Position numbers and translations under genes: made by a program. This document shows positions 6,541 through 15,078 of a stretch of DNA of 17,532 bases, in pieces (position 1 is the stretch's first letter; each line of letters opens with the position of its first letter). The stretch is from positions 1 through 17,532 of the forward strand of contig JAHLFV010000068.1 of the NCBI GenBank assembly GCA_018883625.1. The letters are read 5' to 3'. Source of the stretch: Candidatus Treponema excrementipullorum (GTDB lineage: Bacteria; Spirochaetota; Spirochaetia; Treponematales; Treponemataceae). The notes below the pieces were generated by a model. It did no database searches and was not told where the DNA came from. It saw only the letters and a program-made list of their open reading frames with translations.

Positions 6541-9500
6541 ATTCTTCAGAAACGCTGTACAGATCAACCAATTTCTGTAAGTGCTTAAAGCGCTCTTTAG
6601 CTGTATCTTCGCTCTTCTTGAACAAATACTCTGCTCTTTCCGGGAACTTACGTGTCAGTGCGGAATAGCGTGTTTCTTTGTTCAGGAATTCCTGATATGT
6701 TCCGTCTCCTTCTTTTGAAGACAAGGTGAAGGGGTTCTTTCCTTCTGCCTTCAAAGCAGGGTTGTAGCTGAATACATTCCAGTAACCGGATTTTACAGCT
6801 TCTTTCATTGTTTCCTGGCAGTTTTTCATACCGCCCTTAATTCCGTGAATTTCACAGGGAGCATAAGCGATAATCAAAGACGGTCCGTTGTAAGCTTCTG
6901 CTTCTACAAAAGCTTTTACAGCCTGAGCAGGATTTGCACTGAGAGCCACATGAGCTACGTAAACATAGCCGTAACTCATAGCAATTTCTGCAAGAGACTT
7001 CTTACCAACTTCTTTACCGGCAGCTGCAAACTGACAGATTTCACCAATGTTAGATGCCTTAGAAGCCTGTCCACCGGTATTGGAGTACATTTCTGTATCG
7101 AATACCAAGATGTTTACGTTTTCACCGGAAGCAATAACGTGATCCAAACCACCGAATCCGATATCGTAAGCCCATCCGTCTCCACCGAGGATCCAGATAG
7201 ATTTCTTGGACAGGTAGTCCTTGTTTACCAATATTTCTTTTGCTGCGTCGCTGTTGTATTTCTCCAACTCTGCAATAAGTACCCGTGCAGGAATACTGTT
7301 AGCTCTTGTGTTATCCTTTGTTTCCATGAATTTGGCGATAGCGTCTTTCAAAGAAGCAGGAATTGAAGCGTCCTGAGCCATAGCTTCCAACTTGGTAATT
7401 AAACCATTACGGATATACTTCTGTGCAATTTCAATACCCAATCCGTATTCTGCATTGTCTTCAAACAGTGAATTTGACCAAGCAACACCACGTTTTGACA
7501 GCTTGTTGATTGTATACGGAGATGTTGCTGCAGGTCCACCCCAGATTGAAGAACAACCTGTTGCATTGGCTACATACATCTCTTCACCGAAAAGCTGAGT
7601 TGCCAAACGGGCATAAGCTGTTTCGGCACAACCTGCACAAGCACCGGAGAACTCCAGTAAGGGCTGATTGAACTGAACACCTTTTGCAGTCAACTCATTG
7701 ATACCGGCATCTTCTTTCTTGGATACGTTGGCAACCAAATAGTCCCAAACAGGCTGCTGAGGTAACTCGGCTTCCTGAAGAACCATTTCAATAGCACCGG
7801 TAGGACATACGGTAATACACTCGCCACATCCCATACAATCCAATGCAGAAATACTCAATGTATACTTGTATTTACCAGCTTTGGGTTTAAGCTCTGCTGT
7901 TTTGATAATGGAAGGAGCAGCTTTTACCTCTTCCTCTGACAACAAGAAGGGTCTGATTGTGGCATGAGAACAAACATACGCACAGTTATTACACTGGATA
8001 CATTTATCTGCTGTCCACTGAGGAACCATAACAGCTGTACCGCGCTTTTCATAAGCGGAAGCACCGGTTTCAAACTGACCGTCGGAATATTCCATGAAAG
8101 CAGAAACGGGAAGATCATCACCTTTCATCAAATTGATAGGCTGCATCAGGTTCTTAACCATCTTGACAGTTTTGGGTTCTCCCACTAAAGCAACGTCGGC
8201 TGTATTGTCCTGTGCAGTAGCCCAGCTAGCAGGAACTTTTACTTCATGAAGTGCATCACAACCGGCATCGATAGCCTTGCAGTTCATGTCTACAATGTCC
8301 TGTCCTTTTTTAGAGAACTTTGCAACGACCTTCTCTTTCATGTATTTAACAGCTTCTTCTGTAGGCAATACATTAGCCAACTTGAAGAATGCTGACTGAA
8401 GAACTGTACTGGTACGTTTACCCAAACCGATTTTTCCGGCAATATCTACGGCGTCAACAGTGTACACCTTAATATTGTTCTCAGCGATATAGCGTTTTGC
8501 ATCGGCATGGAGATGTCTATCCAATTCTTCGTCTGACCACTGACAGTTGATCAAGAAGGCACCGCCTTTCTTAACATCCTGTACCATGTTATAGCCTTTG
8601 ATAATGTATGATTGGTTATGACATGCAACCAAATCTGCCTGACTTACATAGTATGCACTCTTAATGGGTTTATCTCCGAATCTCAGGTGAGAAATGGTTA
8701 TACCACCTGTCTTCTTTGAGTCATACTGGAAGTAAGCCTGAATGTATTTATCTGTGTGGTCACCGATAATCTTTGTTGAATCCTTGTTGGCACCAACTGT
8801 ACCGTCACCACCGATACCCCAAAACTTACACTCAACAGTTCCTGCTGCTGCGGTAATGGGTGCGGGTTTAACTTCAGGCAAGCTGAGGTTGGTAACATCG
8901 TCGGTAATACCCACTGTAAAACGGGGTTTGGGATCTGCTTTTTCCAATTCCTTGAAAACAGCAAATACACTGGAAGGAGGAGTATCTTTTGAGCTGAGTC
9001 CATAACGACCGCCAGTCAATACGATATCGTTAAGTTTTGCTTCGTGGATCGTAGTAGCAACATCCATAAACAAAGGCTCACCGATAGAACCGGGTTCTTT
9101 TGTTCTGTCAAGCACGGCGATCTTTTTAACTGTTTTGGGTAATACTTTTAAGAAAGCTTCTGAAACCCAAGGACGATAGAGGCGGACTTTAATCAAACCG
9201 ACTTTTTCACCCTTTGCATTAAGGTAGTCAATTACTTCTTCTGCAACGTCACAGATAGATCCCATAGCAACGATTACTCTGTCTGCATCTTCTGATCCGT
9301 AGTAGTTAAACAAGTCGTAATTTGTACCTAACTTAACGTTTATTTTTGCCATGTACTTGCGTACAACTTCAGGCAATGCATTGTAAATTGTATTTGCAGC
9401 CTCACGATGCTGGAAGAAAATATCTCCGTTTTCGTGAGAACCTCGCATAGTAGGATGACCGGGGTTGAGAGCGTGATCACGGAATGCCTTTAATGCATCC

Positions 9501-10090
9501 ATGTTACACATTTCTTTCAGGTCTTCATAATCCCATGTTTCGATCTTCTGAATCTCATGAGATGTTCTAAAACCGTCAAAGAAGTTTAGGAACGGAACAC
9601 GTCCTTCCAGTGCTGCCAAGTGGGCTACAGGAGACAAGTCCATAATTTCCTGAGCATTTGACTCTGCCAACATAGCAAAACCTGTTTGACGACAGGCGTA
9701 TACATCGGAATGATCACCAAAAATACTCAAAGCATGAGTTGCAAGAGTACGGGCAGATACGTGGAAAACACACGGTAGGTGTTCACCGGCAATCTTGTAC
9801 ATGCTCGGAATCATCAACAACAATCCCTGAGATGCAGTAAAAGTCGTTGTCATTGCACCAGCAGCAAGAGAACCATGTACGGTACCTGCAGCACCAGCTT
9901 CAGACTGCATTTCTACAACCTTTGTTTCTGTTCCGAAAATATTCTTCAGACCGTTTGCTGACCACTGATCAACAAAGTCTGCCATAGGTGAAGACGGAGT
10001 AATGGGGTAAATACCGGCAACTTCTGTATAGGCATATGCTACATGGGAAGCGGCCTGATTTCCGTCCATTGACTGTTTCTTTCTGGACAT
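6539..10090 (-). CDS. nifJ: Pyruvate:ferredoxin (flavodoxin) oxidoreductase
   Basis: A 1183-residue single-chain enzyme that oxidises pyruvate with CoA to acetyl-CoA and CO2 and passes electrons to ferredoxin or flavodoxin; it replaces pyruvate dehydrogenase in anaerobes. The family's domain order is complete. Domain I opens with GIYPITPSSPMAD at 26-38. A two-cluster ferredoxin domain has CIQCNNCAYVC near 696 and CMGCGECITVC near 750. CAGCAETAY near 815 supplies cysteines for the proximal cluster region. The thiamine-diphosphate site has GDGWAYDIGFGG near 972 and a following MYSNTGGQASK. Length matches the usual 1170-1200 residues. A strong AGGAGG lies 4 bases before the ATG, and a TTGCAA/TATTCT promoter is further upstream. 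It is a single-gene unit between a divergent promoter and tandem terminators. The codons look like those of a highly expressed gene, as expected for a central fermentation enzyme. Confidence 0.98.
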   Translation of the reverse strand: MSRKKQSMDGNQAASHVAYAYTEVAGIYPITPSSPMADFVDQWSANGLKNIFGTETKVVEMQSEAGAAGTVHGSLAAGAMTTTFTASQGLLLMIPSMYKIAGEHLPCVFHVSARTLATHALSIFGDHSDVYACRQTGFAMLAESNAQEIMDLSPVAHLAALEGRVPFLNFFDGFRTSHEIQKIETWDYEDLKEMCNMDALKAFRDHALNPGHPTMRGSHENGDIFFQHREAANTIYNALPEVVRKYMAKINVKLGTNYDLFNYYGSEDADRVIVAMGSICDVAEEVIDYLNAKGEKVGLIKVRLYRPWVSEAFLKVLPKTVKKIAVLDRTKEPGSIGEPLFMDVATTIHEAKLNDIVLTGGRYGLSSKDTPPSSVFAVFKELEKADPKPRFTVGITDDVTNLSLPEVKPAPITAAAGTVECKFWGIGGDGTVGANKDSTKIIGDHTDKYIQAYFQYDSKKTGGITISHLRFGDKPIKSAYYVSQADLVACHNQSYIIKGYNMVQDVKKGGAFLINCQWSDEELDRHLHADAKRYIAENNIKVYTVDAVDIAGKIGLGKRTSTVLQSAFFKLANVLPTEEAVKYMKEKVVAKFSKKGQDIVDMNCKAIDAGCDALHEVKVPASWATAQDNTADVALVGEPKTVKMVKNLMQPINLMKGDDLPVSAFMEYSDGQFETGASAYEKRGTAVMVPQWTADKCIQCNNCAYVCSHATIRPFLLSEEEVKAAPSIIKTAELKPKAGKYKYTLSISALDCMGCGECITVCPTGAIEMVLQEAELPQQPVWDYLVANVSKKEDAGINELTAKGVQFNQPLLEFSGACAGCAETAYARLATQLFGEEMYVANATGCSSIWGGPAATSPYTINKLSKRGVAWSNSLFEDNAEYGLGIEIAQKYIRNGLITKLEAMAQDASIPASLKDAIAKFMETKDNTRANSIPARVLIAELEKYNSDAAKEILVNKDYLSKKSIWILGGDGWAYDIGFGGLDHVIASGENVNILVFDTEMYSNTGGQASKASNIGEICQFAAAGKEVGKKSLAEIAMSYGYVYVAHVALSANPAQAVKAFVEAEAYNGPSLIIAYAPCEIHGIKGGMKNCQETMKEAVKSGYWNVFSYNPALKAEGKNPFTLSSKEGDGTYQEFLNKETRYSALTRKFPERAEYLFKKSEDTAKERFKHLQKLVDLYSVSEE

Positions 10091-10094
10091 ATAT

Positions 10095-10100
10095 CCTCCT
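10095..10100 (-). promoter_or_regulatory. Strong ribosome binding site of nifJ
   Basis: Minus-strand AGGAGG is a perfect Shine-Dalgarno sequence, only 4 bases before the ATG at 10090. It fixes the nifJ start and contrasts with the divergent patatin gene, which has no ribosome binding site at all. Confidence 0.75.
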
Positions 10101-10131
10101 AAGATAAAATAGTGCCAAATTATTCACTACT

Positions 10132-10160
10132 AGAATACATCTATAGCGATTTTATTGCAA
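10132..10160 (-). promoter_or_regulatory. Sigma-70-like promoter for nifJ
   Basis: On the minus strand TTGCAA (10160 to 10155) and TATTCT (10137 to 10132) are 17 bases apart, the ideal spacing. The expected start near 10125 would give a 5' leader of about 35 bases containing the AGGAGG site. I see no clear operator, such as a Rex- or Fnr-like palindrome, over it. Confidence 0.6.
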
Positions 10161-10227
10161 GTCTACAAAAATCTTACATACAAATTTTTATTTATTTTTC
10201 CAAAATATACACAATTTATATTTTTGA

Positions 10228-10242
10228 TGGTATTATATAGAT
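10228..10242 (+). promoter_or_regulatory. Extended -10 promoter directly before the patatin start
   Basis: TGG-TATTAT (10228-10236) is an extended -10 element, with TATTAT matching the consensus at 5 of 6 positions. Only 6 bases (ATAGAT) separate it from the ATG at 10243, so transcription should start at or beside the start codon. The -35 region (TACACA, 10208-10213) is poor, as is usual for extended -10 promoters. No Shine-Dalgarno sequence is present. Confidence 0.5.
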
Positions 10243-12555
10243 ATGTTTTCCGTAAAAAAGTTATACCTGAAAACCGTACACACAGTGTTATTTTTTGTTT
10301 TGGCAATGTCAGCCTTTTCTCAAAGCCTTGACGATGTTGCACCGCCTAAGCCGAATCACAGGCCATCGGTAGCATTGGTATTGGGAGGGGGCGGTGCCCG
10401 TGGATTTGCCCATGTCCCTGTACTGGAAGTTATCGATGAACTCAATATTCCTATTGATATGGTCATCGGCAACAGTGCCGGATCAATTGTAGGGGGATTG
10501 TATTCCATCGGTTACAAACCGGAAGAAATGGTTGATATACTGAACGGTTTTAACTGGGCAGAACTTTTTGCAGATCGTCCCACTGCATCTTTTGAACATC
10601 TTTTAGAAGATCGGAGTATTTTTTCTTCTCCTTTTCATCTGCGTTTAGGTAACGATTTTAATTTTGATATTGGGGGCGGACTCTCCACCGGACAAAATGC
10701 CTACATGGCCTTAAAAAGTTTAACAGTGAGGATCCCTTCCTACGTTGATTTTGATGCTTTTCCTATCCCGTTTAGAGCAGTTGCTGTGGATTTGATATCC
10801 CGAAAATTAAATGTCATAGGTAGCGGAGATTTGGCAGAAGCCATACGGAGCAGTATGAGTGTTCCTGTACTTTTTGAGCCCTTTCCTATAGACGATAAAC
10901 TTTTTGTAGACGGTATGGTTCAAAGCAATCTCCCCATTCAGGAAGCTGTCAACTTGGGTTATGATATTATTATCGCCGTATCATTGGATGACGAACTTGT
11001 TACCACACCGGAACAATTTTCCGCTTCTCCCATGAATACCATTGCCCAAGTATGGCTTATAGTTACAAACACAAGTGAACCGGAAGTATTGGATCAGGCA
11101 ACCGTTATCATCCACCCTAAACTAGATTCATATGGCTCTCTGGATTACTCTCAGGGAGAAAAAATTTATGAACTTGCTGCCAGTCACAAAGACGAATACA
11201 GACAGTCTCTTTTGAAGATAAAAAATATGATTTATCCGTCAGGGACAGAAGAAGACCCTCCTCAGGAAATTCCCGACTATGAAAATTTTCCCTATTCAGT
11301 CCCTCAGGAACTGGTCATAAAAAATGCGTTGGATGCAGACATTCCCCTGATTGAAGCCCTTTTTGAATCTGCAAAAAACCAACCTCTAACGGAGGAATCT
11401 GTTAATCAGCTTATTCAACCTATTTACGAAACAGGACACTATTCCTTGGTAATTCCCCGGATAGACACCCGTACCGCTAATCACAAATTGGAATTAAAAC
11501 TTTACCCCTTAAAACAAGAAAGCATTATTTTAATTCCCTCTGTTGACTATCAGGGACTTTTGGCAAATTCATCTTTTAGTGAATTAACAATTTCCCTCGA
11601 CACCCAGTTCAGAAATATTACGGGAACAGGCTCTATTTTGGCTTTGAAACTCAATCTTATAAACCGCATTGCATTTGATTTGCTTTATCTTAAACCATTA
11701 GGATATAAATCATATTTTAAAGTATCTTCCAAGTGGAGTTTGGACAAAGAGACTACATCTTCGGGCTTTGTTTCTTTACCCATTAACGAAAATAAAATCT
11801 CTTATGCCGGAGTAAACATAGGATACGGAATTCATCCCAACAAACAAAACAGTTTTATAACGGAGGCCGCTTTTACTTGGATGGACCCATCTAAAATTCT
11901 CTCAGATTCTTTGGAAAAAAAACGACAAGAATTTCCCCAATCACAAGCCTCCATGGCAGGAACAATAACTGTACAGTACACCTTTGACAATTTGGATAAC
12001 TATGCGTTTCCTTCGGACGGTGTAAAATTCGGCATAAAAAATGTAACGGGTTTTCCTATACAGGCAATCGGAGGACCGATAGCATTTAACACATCCACAA
12101 TAGATTTCACCACGGCATTCCCCTTTGCAAAATATTCCAGTTTTATATGGAATACCAGGCTTTCTTCCGATGTTTCTCTGCAGTTACATACAGTACCGGA
12201 TTTAATTCCCATGTTCGGTTTTTCTTTGGGAGACAGAATGTATTTTCCCAATATCCCCAATATGCAGCGATATGGGACCCACAATTTTGTAACCCAGTTA
12301 GTTTACCAGTTAAAACCATGGCAAAACATAACAATTCTTGGAGGTCAGATATTCTTTAACATAACAGGGACATTCGGTATAATCGCTATGGATCAAAAGG
12401 ATTTTACCTTGAACAGCATAAATTGGAATGCATCGTTAGGTTCAGGGCTACGATTGAATGAAAGATTCAGTATTATGCTCCGAGTGGGAGCAGGTTCCAC
12501 GGCAAACGGTGTGCAACCTTTTATATCCTTTGACCTGGGAAGTTTAAGATATTAA
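10243..12555 (+). CDS. Patatin-like phospholipase with outer-membrane beta-barrel (type Vd autotransporter-like)
   Basis: A 770-residue secreted lipase fused to its own outer-membrane pore, with the architecture of PlpD of Pseudomonas aeruginosa and FplA of Fusobacterium. Residues 1-26 are a signal peptide (basic start, hydrophobic core, ending AFS). The patatin domain (about 41-325) carries the oxyanion loop GGGGARG at 48-54, the nucleophile elbow GNSAG with Ser78, and the catalytic Asp223 in VDGMVQSNLP; the usual third residue Gly or Ala of the DGG/DGA motif is Met here. Residues about 355-425 look like one POTRA domain. The remainder alternates in beta-strand fashion and includes YTFDNLDNYAFPSDG near 578-592, an Omp85-type strand signature, ending in an aromatic residue (LGSLRY). 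It probably cleaves phospholipids at the cell surface or after release. The start is fixed by the signal peptide, yet no ribosome binding site precedes it. Confidence 0.9.
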   Translation: MFSVKKLYLKTVHTVLFFVLAMSAFSQSLDDVAPPKPNHRPSVALVLGGGGARGFAHVPVLEVIDELNIPIDMVIGNSAGSIVGGLYSIGYKPEEMVDILNGFNWAELFADRPTASFEHLLEDRSIFSSPFHLRLGNDFNFDIGGGLSTGQNAYMALKSLTVRIPSYVDFDAFPIPFRAVAVDLISRKLNVIGSGDLAEAIRSSMSVPVLFEPFPIDDKLFVDGMVQSNLPIQEAVNLGYDIIIAVSLDDELVTTPEQFSASPMNTIAQVWLIVTNTSEPEVLDQATVIIHPKLDSYGSLDYSQGEKIYELAASHKDEYRQSLLKIKNMIYPSGTEEDPPQEIPDYENFPYSVPQELVIKNALDADIPLIEALFESAKNQPLTEESVNQLIQPIYETGHYSLVIPRIDTRTANHKLELKLYPLKQESIILIPSVDYQGLLANSSFSELTISLDTQFRNITGTGSILALKLNLINRIAFDLLYLKPLGYKSYFKVSSKWSLDKETTSSGFVSLPINENKISYAGVNIGYGIHPNKQNSFITEAAFTWMDPSKILSDSLEKKRQEFPQSQASMAGTITVQYTFDNLDNYAFPSDGVKFGIKNVTGFPIQAIGGPIAFNTSTIDFTTAFPFAKYSSFIWNTRLSSDVSLQLHTVPDLIPMFGFSLGDRMYFPNIPNMQRYGTHNFVTQLVYQLKPWQNITILGGQIFFNITGTFGIIAMDQKDFTLNSINWNASLGSGLRLNERFSIMLRVGAGSTANGVQPFISFDLGSLRY

Positions 12556-12566
12556 AGGAGTCATGC

Positions 12567-13478
12567 ATGAAATTTATCGACAAAAACTCGACACACGAAG
12601 AATTCCTTTCTCAACAATTTGTTTCCTTTGAGAACGTTCGTTTTTCCTATCCCCCTGTAGAAGGAGATGTAGATCAGGAAGGAAATCAAATTATACCACC
12701 GGTGTTACTGGATCACTTTACCGCTGTATTACCTAAAGGGTTTGTCAGCTTGGTAGGACCTAATGCCGTAGGAAAATCCACCTTGCTGTTGCTAGCCTCC
12801 GGACGTCTATTACCTCAGGAAGGTTGCATAACACTTTTAGGGCGTGATACAGCTACTTTGGATGAAATAACAAAAAATAACATAGCTTCGTTTATCTATC
12901 AAAACATGGAATTTGATACAGAAGATATCTTGGAAGATATTTTACATTCAGTGTATGACTCAGGAAATTTCCAAGGTAAACACCCTGCTTTATCCGGTAG
13001 CTTTCAGGGAATACATTCATCTCTCCAAGAGGATACGTCAGATTTATTCGATCAGATCGTACGGATTTTTGACTTAAAACCTCTGTTTGCTCACAAACTT
13101 ACCGGACTTTCAAAGGGAGAAATGCAACGTGTCATTCTTGCATTCTCTCTCTTGTACGGCAGTGAAAGTATTTTTATGGACGAACCCTTATTCGCTTTGG
13201 AACAGCCTCACAAACACGTGGCTTTAGCTTACATAAAAGCTTATTCTCGACAACTCCACATTACAATTTACATGGCTATGCATGAGCTGGAACTAAACAG
13301 GAAATACCCTGACAAAGTACTGCTCATATATCCCAATAAAAACATGGACTTGGGAACTCCGGAAGAAGTTCTCCTTCCCGAATCACTGGAAAAAGCCTAC
13401 GGTGTTCCGGCAGCTATGTTAAAAGATGCAGAATCTCTAAGCCGAAAGGCACTGATGGAACAATACCAGGCAGAATGA
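12567..13478 (+). CDS. ABC-type ATPase without a permease partner
   Basis: A 303-residue ATP-binding protein of the ABC transporter type. Visible motifs are an aromatic A-loop at FSYPP (Y28), Walker A GPNAVGKST (64-72), Q-loop Gln112, the signature LSKGEMQRV (181-189, where LSGGQ is usual), Walker B SIFMDEP (201-207) with catalytic Glu206, and switch His239 in MAMHELE. The D-loop (FALEQ) departs from the common SALD. GTPEEVL near 263 resembles the tail of importer ATPases. Between Q-loop and signature is an extra stretch containing an 11-residue imperfect duplication (133-154). AAGGAG lies 6 bases before the ATG, which is 11 bases after the patatin stop. There is no membrane subunit nearby, so it may serve a distant permease or a non-transport role. 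Substrate unknown. Confidence 0.85.
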   Translation: MKFIDKNSTHEEFLSQQFVSFENVRFSYPPVEGDVDQEGNQIIPPVLLDHFTAVLPKGFVSLVGPNAVGKSTLLLLASGRLLPQEGCITLLGRDTATLDEITKNNIASFIYQNMEFDTEDILEDILHSVYDSGNFQGKHPALSGSFQGIHSSLQEDTSDLFDQIVRIFDLKPLFAHKLTGLSKGEMQRVILAFSLLYGSESIFMDEPLFALEQPHKHVALAYIKAYSRQLHITIYMAMHELELNRKYPDKVLLIYPNKNMDLGTPEEVLLPESLEKAYGVPAAMLKDAESLSRKALMEQYQAE

Positions 13479-14272
13479 TCCGTCATCTTGGCAATATTGA
13501 ACTTTTAGGATATAATTTTCAGCCCATGAACATAGTTCTTTTTTCGGCAGAAGAAATTGGTTCTCCCCTACCCGCTTCCGATCGTCGATATCAGCATGTG
13601 CAAAATATTCTTCATAAAAAAGTCGGAGATAGTTTTGAGGCGGGTATTATAAACGGTGATGCCGGAAAAGCATGTATTACCGAACTTACCGCAGAATATC
13701 TTACCTTTGATTTTATTCCTGCCACGGATGGAATGCCCTTATATCCTGTCACCATGATTATAGGTTTTCCCCGCCCCATACAACTAAAACGATTGTTGCG
13801 GGATGTTGCCAGCTTGGGAGTACAAGCTGTCCATCTTGTGGGAACAGATTTAGGGGAAAAATCGTATCTTCAGTCAAACATGTCAAATCCGCAGGCTGTA
13901 TGGGATATGCTCAGAGACGGTTCTGTTCAGGCAAAAAGTACTCATGTGCCTTCTGCTACAATTTATCGTTCCTTGGAAGATTGCTTGGCAGCCTTACAAT
14001 TGAGCTCAACCTGCACTGTTGCCCTAGATAACGGAGAACCATCTATAGCATTAACCGAATATTTGTCACAAAAACAATCACAGGGATCTTCTTTACAACA
14101 TACCGGCGTCATCGCCGCAATCGGCAGTGAACGGGGCTGGACTGCTCGGGAACGACAGCTATTTTTAGACAACGGATTTACTTTATGTAGTATGGGTCAA
14201 CGGGTTTTGCGCACAGAAACAGCATCTACCGTTGCCATAAGCTTAATTCTTTCATGTATGGGGATCATATGA
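13475..14272 (+). CDS. rsmE: 16S rRNA (uracil-1498-N3)-methyltransferase RsmE
   Basis: An SPOUT-class methyltransferase that adds a methyl group to N3 of a conserved uridine (U1498, E. coli numbering) in the 16S rRNA decoding region, late in 30S assembly. The family hallmarks are present: a small N-terminal PUA-like domain (RYQHVQNILHKKVGD), a segment with PIQLKRLLRDVASLGV, IGSERGWTARE near 214-224 and GQRVLRTETASTVA near 240-253. The ATG at 13475 overlaps the ABC ATPase stop codon as ATGA and gives 265 residues. An in-frame ATG at 13526 (residue 18, MNIVLFSAEEI) matches the usual start of this family better and gives 248 residues. Neither has a strong ribosome binding site. The overlap suggests translational coupling; the homology suggests the shorter form. 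The downstream gene also overlaps its stop as ATGA. Confidence 0.92.
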   Translation: MIRHLGNIELLGYNFQPMNIVLFSAEEIGSPLPASDRRYQHVQNILHKKVGDSFEAGIINGDAGKACITELTAEYLTFDFIPATDGMPLYPVTMIIGFPRPIQLKRLLRDVASLGVQAVHLVGTDLGEKSYLQSNMSNPQAVWDMLRDGSVQAKSTHVPSATIYRSLEDCLAALQLSSTCTVALDNGEPSIALTEYLSQKQSQGSSLQHTGVIAAIGSERGWTARERQLFLDNGFTLCSMGQRVLRTETASTVAISLILSCMGII

Positions 14273-15078
14273 ATCAAGATCAAATAAAAGCACTACTTTT
14301 GGATATAGAAGAAAGCCAATTGGATTTTTCCGTTATTTTATCGGGAAAAGAAAGTAAACGGGTAAACGGTTTGTATAAACCCGACACCCGTGAAATCATT
14401 CTTCACAACAAAAATTTTAAAACCGACAATCAACTCATATACACGGCGATTCATGAGTACACTCACCATCTTCTTAACGAAGAAAAAATTCAATCTGAAG
14501 GGGATATGCCGGCACCGGGAACCTATCAACGTGTTCACACAAATGCCTTTTGGGCCCGCTTTCACGGTCTTTTGGAAATTGCAGAATCAAAAGGCTTATA
14601 CATGGTTGGATTGGAAAATTCCCCGGAACTGGCAGAACTGACGGAAAAAATAAAAAAAGACTACATAGAAAAAAACGGACAACTTATGCAGGAATTCGGG
14701 CAACTTTTGGTTAAGGCCCATGAATTATGCGAAAAAGCCCAAATTCGCTACGAGGATTATATCGACAGAGTGTTACGATTGCCCCGTACTGCGGCAACAT
14801 CCATTACAAAAGTTGCAAAGACCCAAGTTAATCCCGCACTGGGATTTGAAAACATGAAACTGGTGGCAAATATTGCCGGCACAGAAGAAAAACAACGGGC
14901 AGAAGAACAGTTGCTAGCCGGTCACAGTCCGGATTCCGTCAGAGCTATGATGAAGAAAAAGGCACAGGAAGTAGACTTGAAATCAAAACTGGAAAAAGAA
15001 AAACAGCGTTTGGAAAAAACTATTCAGCAGTTGACGTCTCGGTTGGAGTACGTGGAGGAAAGTCTTGCCAATATGTAA
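14269..15078 (+). CDS. HExxH metallopeptidase-like protein with C-terminal coiled coil, not recognised
   Basis: I do not recognise this 269-residue protein as a named family. Residues about 20-105 look like a minimal zincin domain: IHEYTHH (H62, E63, H66) supplies two likely zinc ligands and the catalytic Glu, and HTNAFWARFHGLL from H90 resembles the third-ligand helix (HxxxFW) seen in SprT/YgjP-type peptidases. Residues 140-170 and 195-230 are predicted helices; the latter, with AEEQLLAGHSPDSVRAMMK, has a compact helix-turn-helix feel. The last 40 residues (KSKLEKEKQRLEKT onward) form a coiled coil. There is no signal peptide or membrane segment, so it is probably cytoplasmic. I chose ATG 14269, which overlaps the rsmE stop as ATGA and follows GGGGATC; an ATG at 14254 would add five residues. 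Protease activity is an inference from motifs. Confidence 0.8.
   Translation: MNQDQIKALLLDIEESQLDFSVILSGKESKRVNGLYKPDTREIILHNKNFKTDNQLIYTAIHEYTHHLLNEEKIQSEGDMPAPGTYQRVHTNAFWARFHGLLEIAESKGLYMVGLENSPELAELTEKIKKDYIEKNGQLMQEFGQLLVKAHELCEKAQIRYEDYIDRVLRLPRTAATSITKVAKTQVNPALGFENMKLVANIAGTEEKQRAEEQLLAGHSPDSVRAMMKKKAQEVDLKSKLEKEKQRLEKTIQQLTSRLEYVEESLANM
15054..15067 (+). promoter_or_regulatory. Ribosome binding site that sets a TTG start
   Basis: GGAGG at 15054-15058 lies inside the end of the preceding gene, exactly 6 bases before the TTG at 15065. No in-frame ATG or GTG offers a better start, and starting here gives a proper signal peptide, so the TTG is well supported. Confidence 0.7.

Noticed and set aside
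6845..7366. Plus-strand open frame of 173 codons inside nifJ.
   Set aside because: It is antisense to the conserved thiamine-diphosphate domain of NifJ and has no ribosome binding site.
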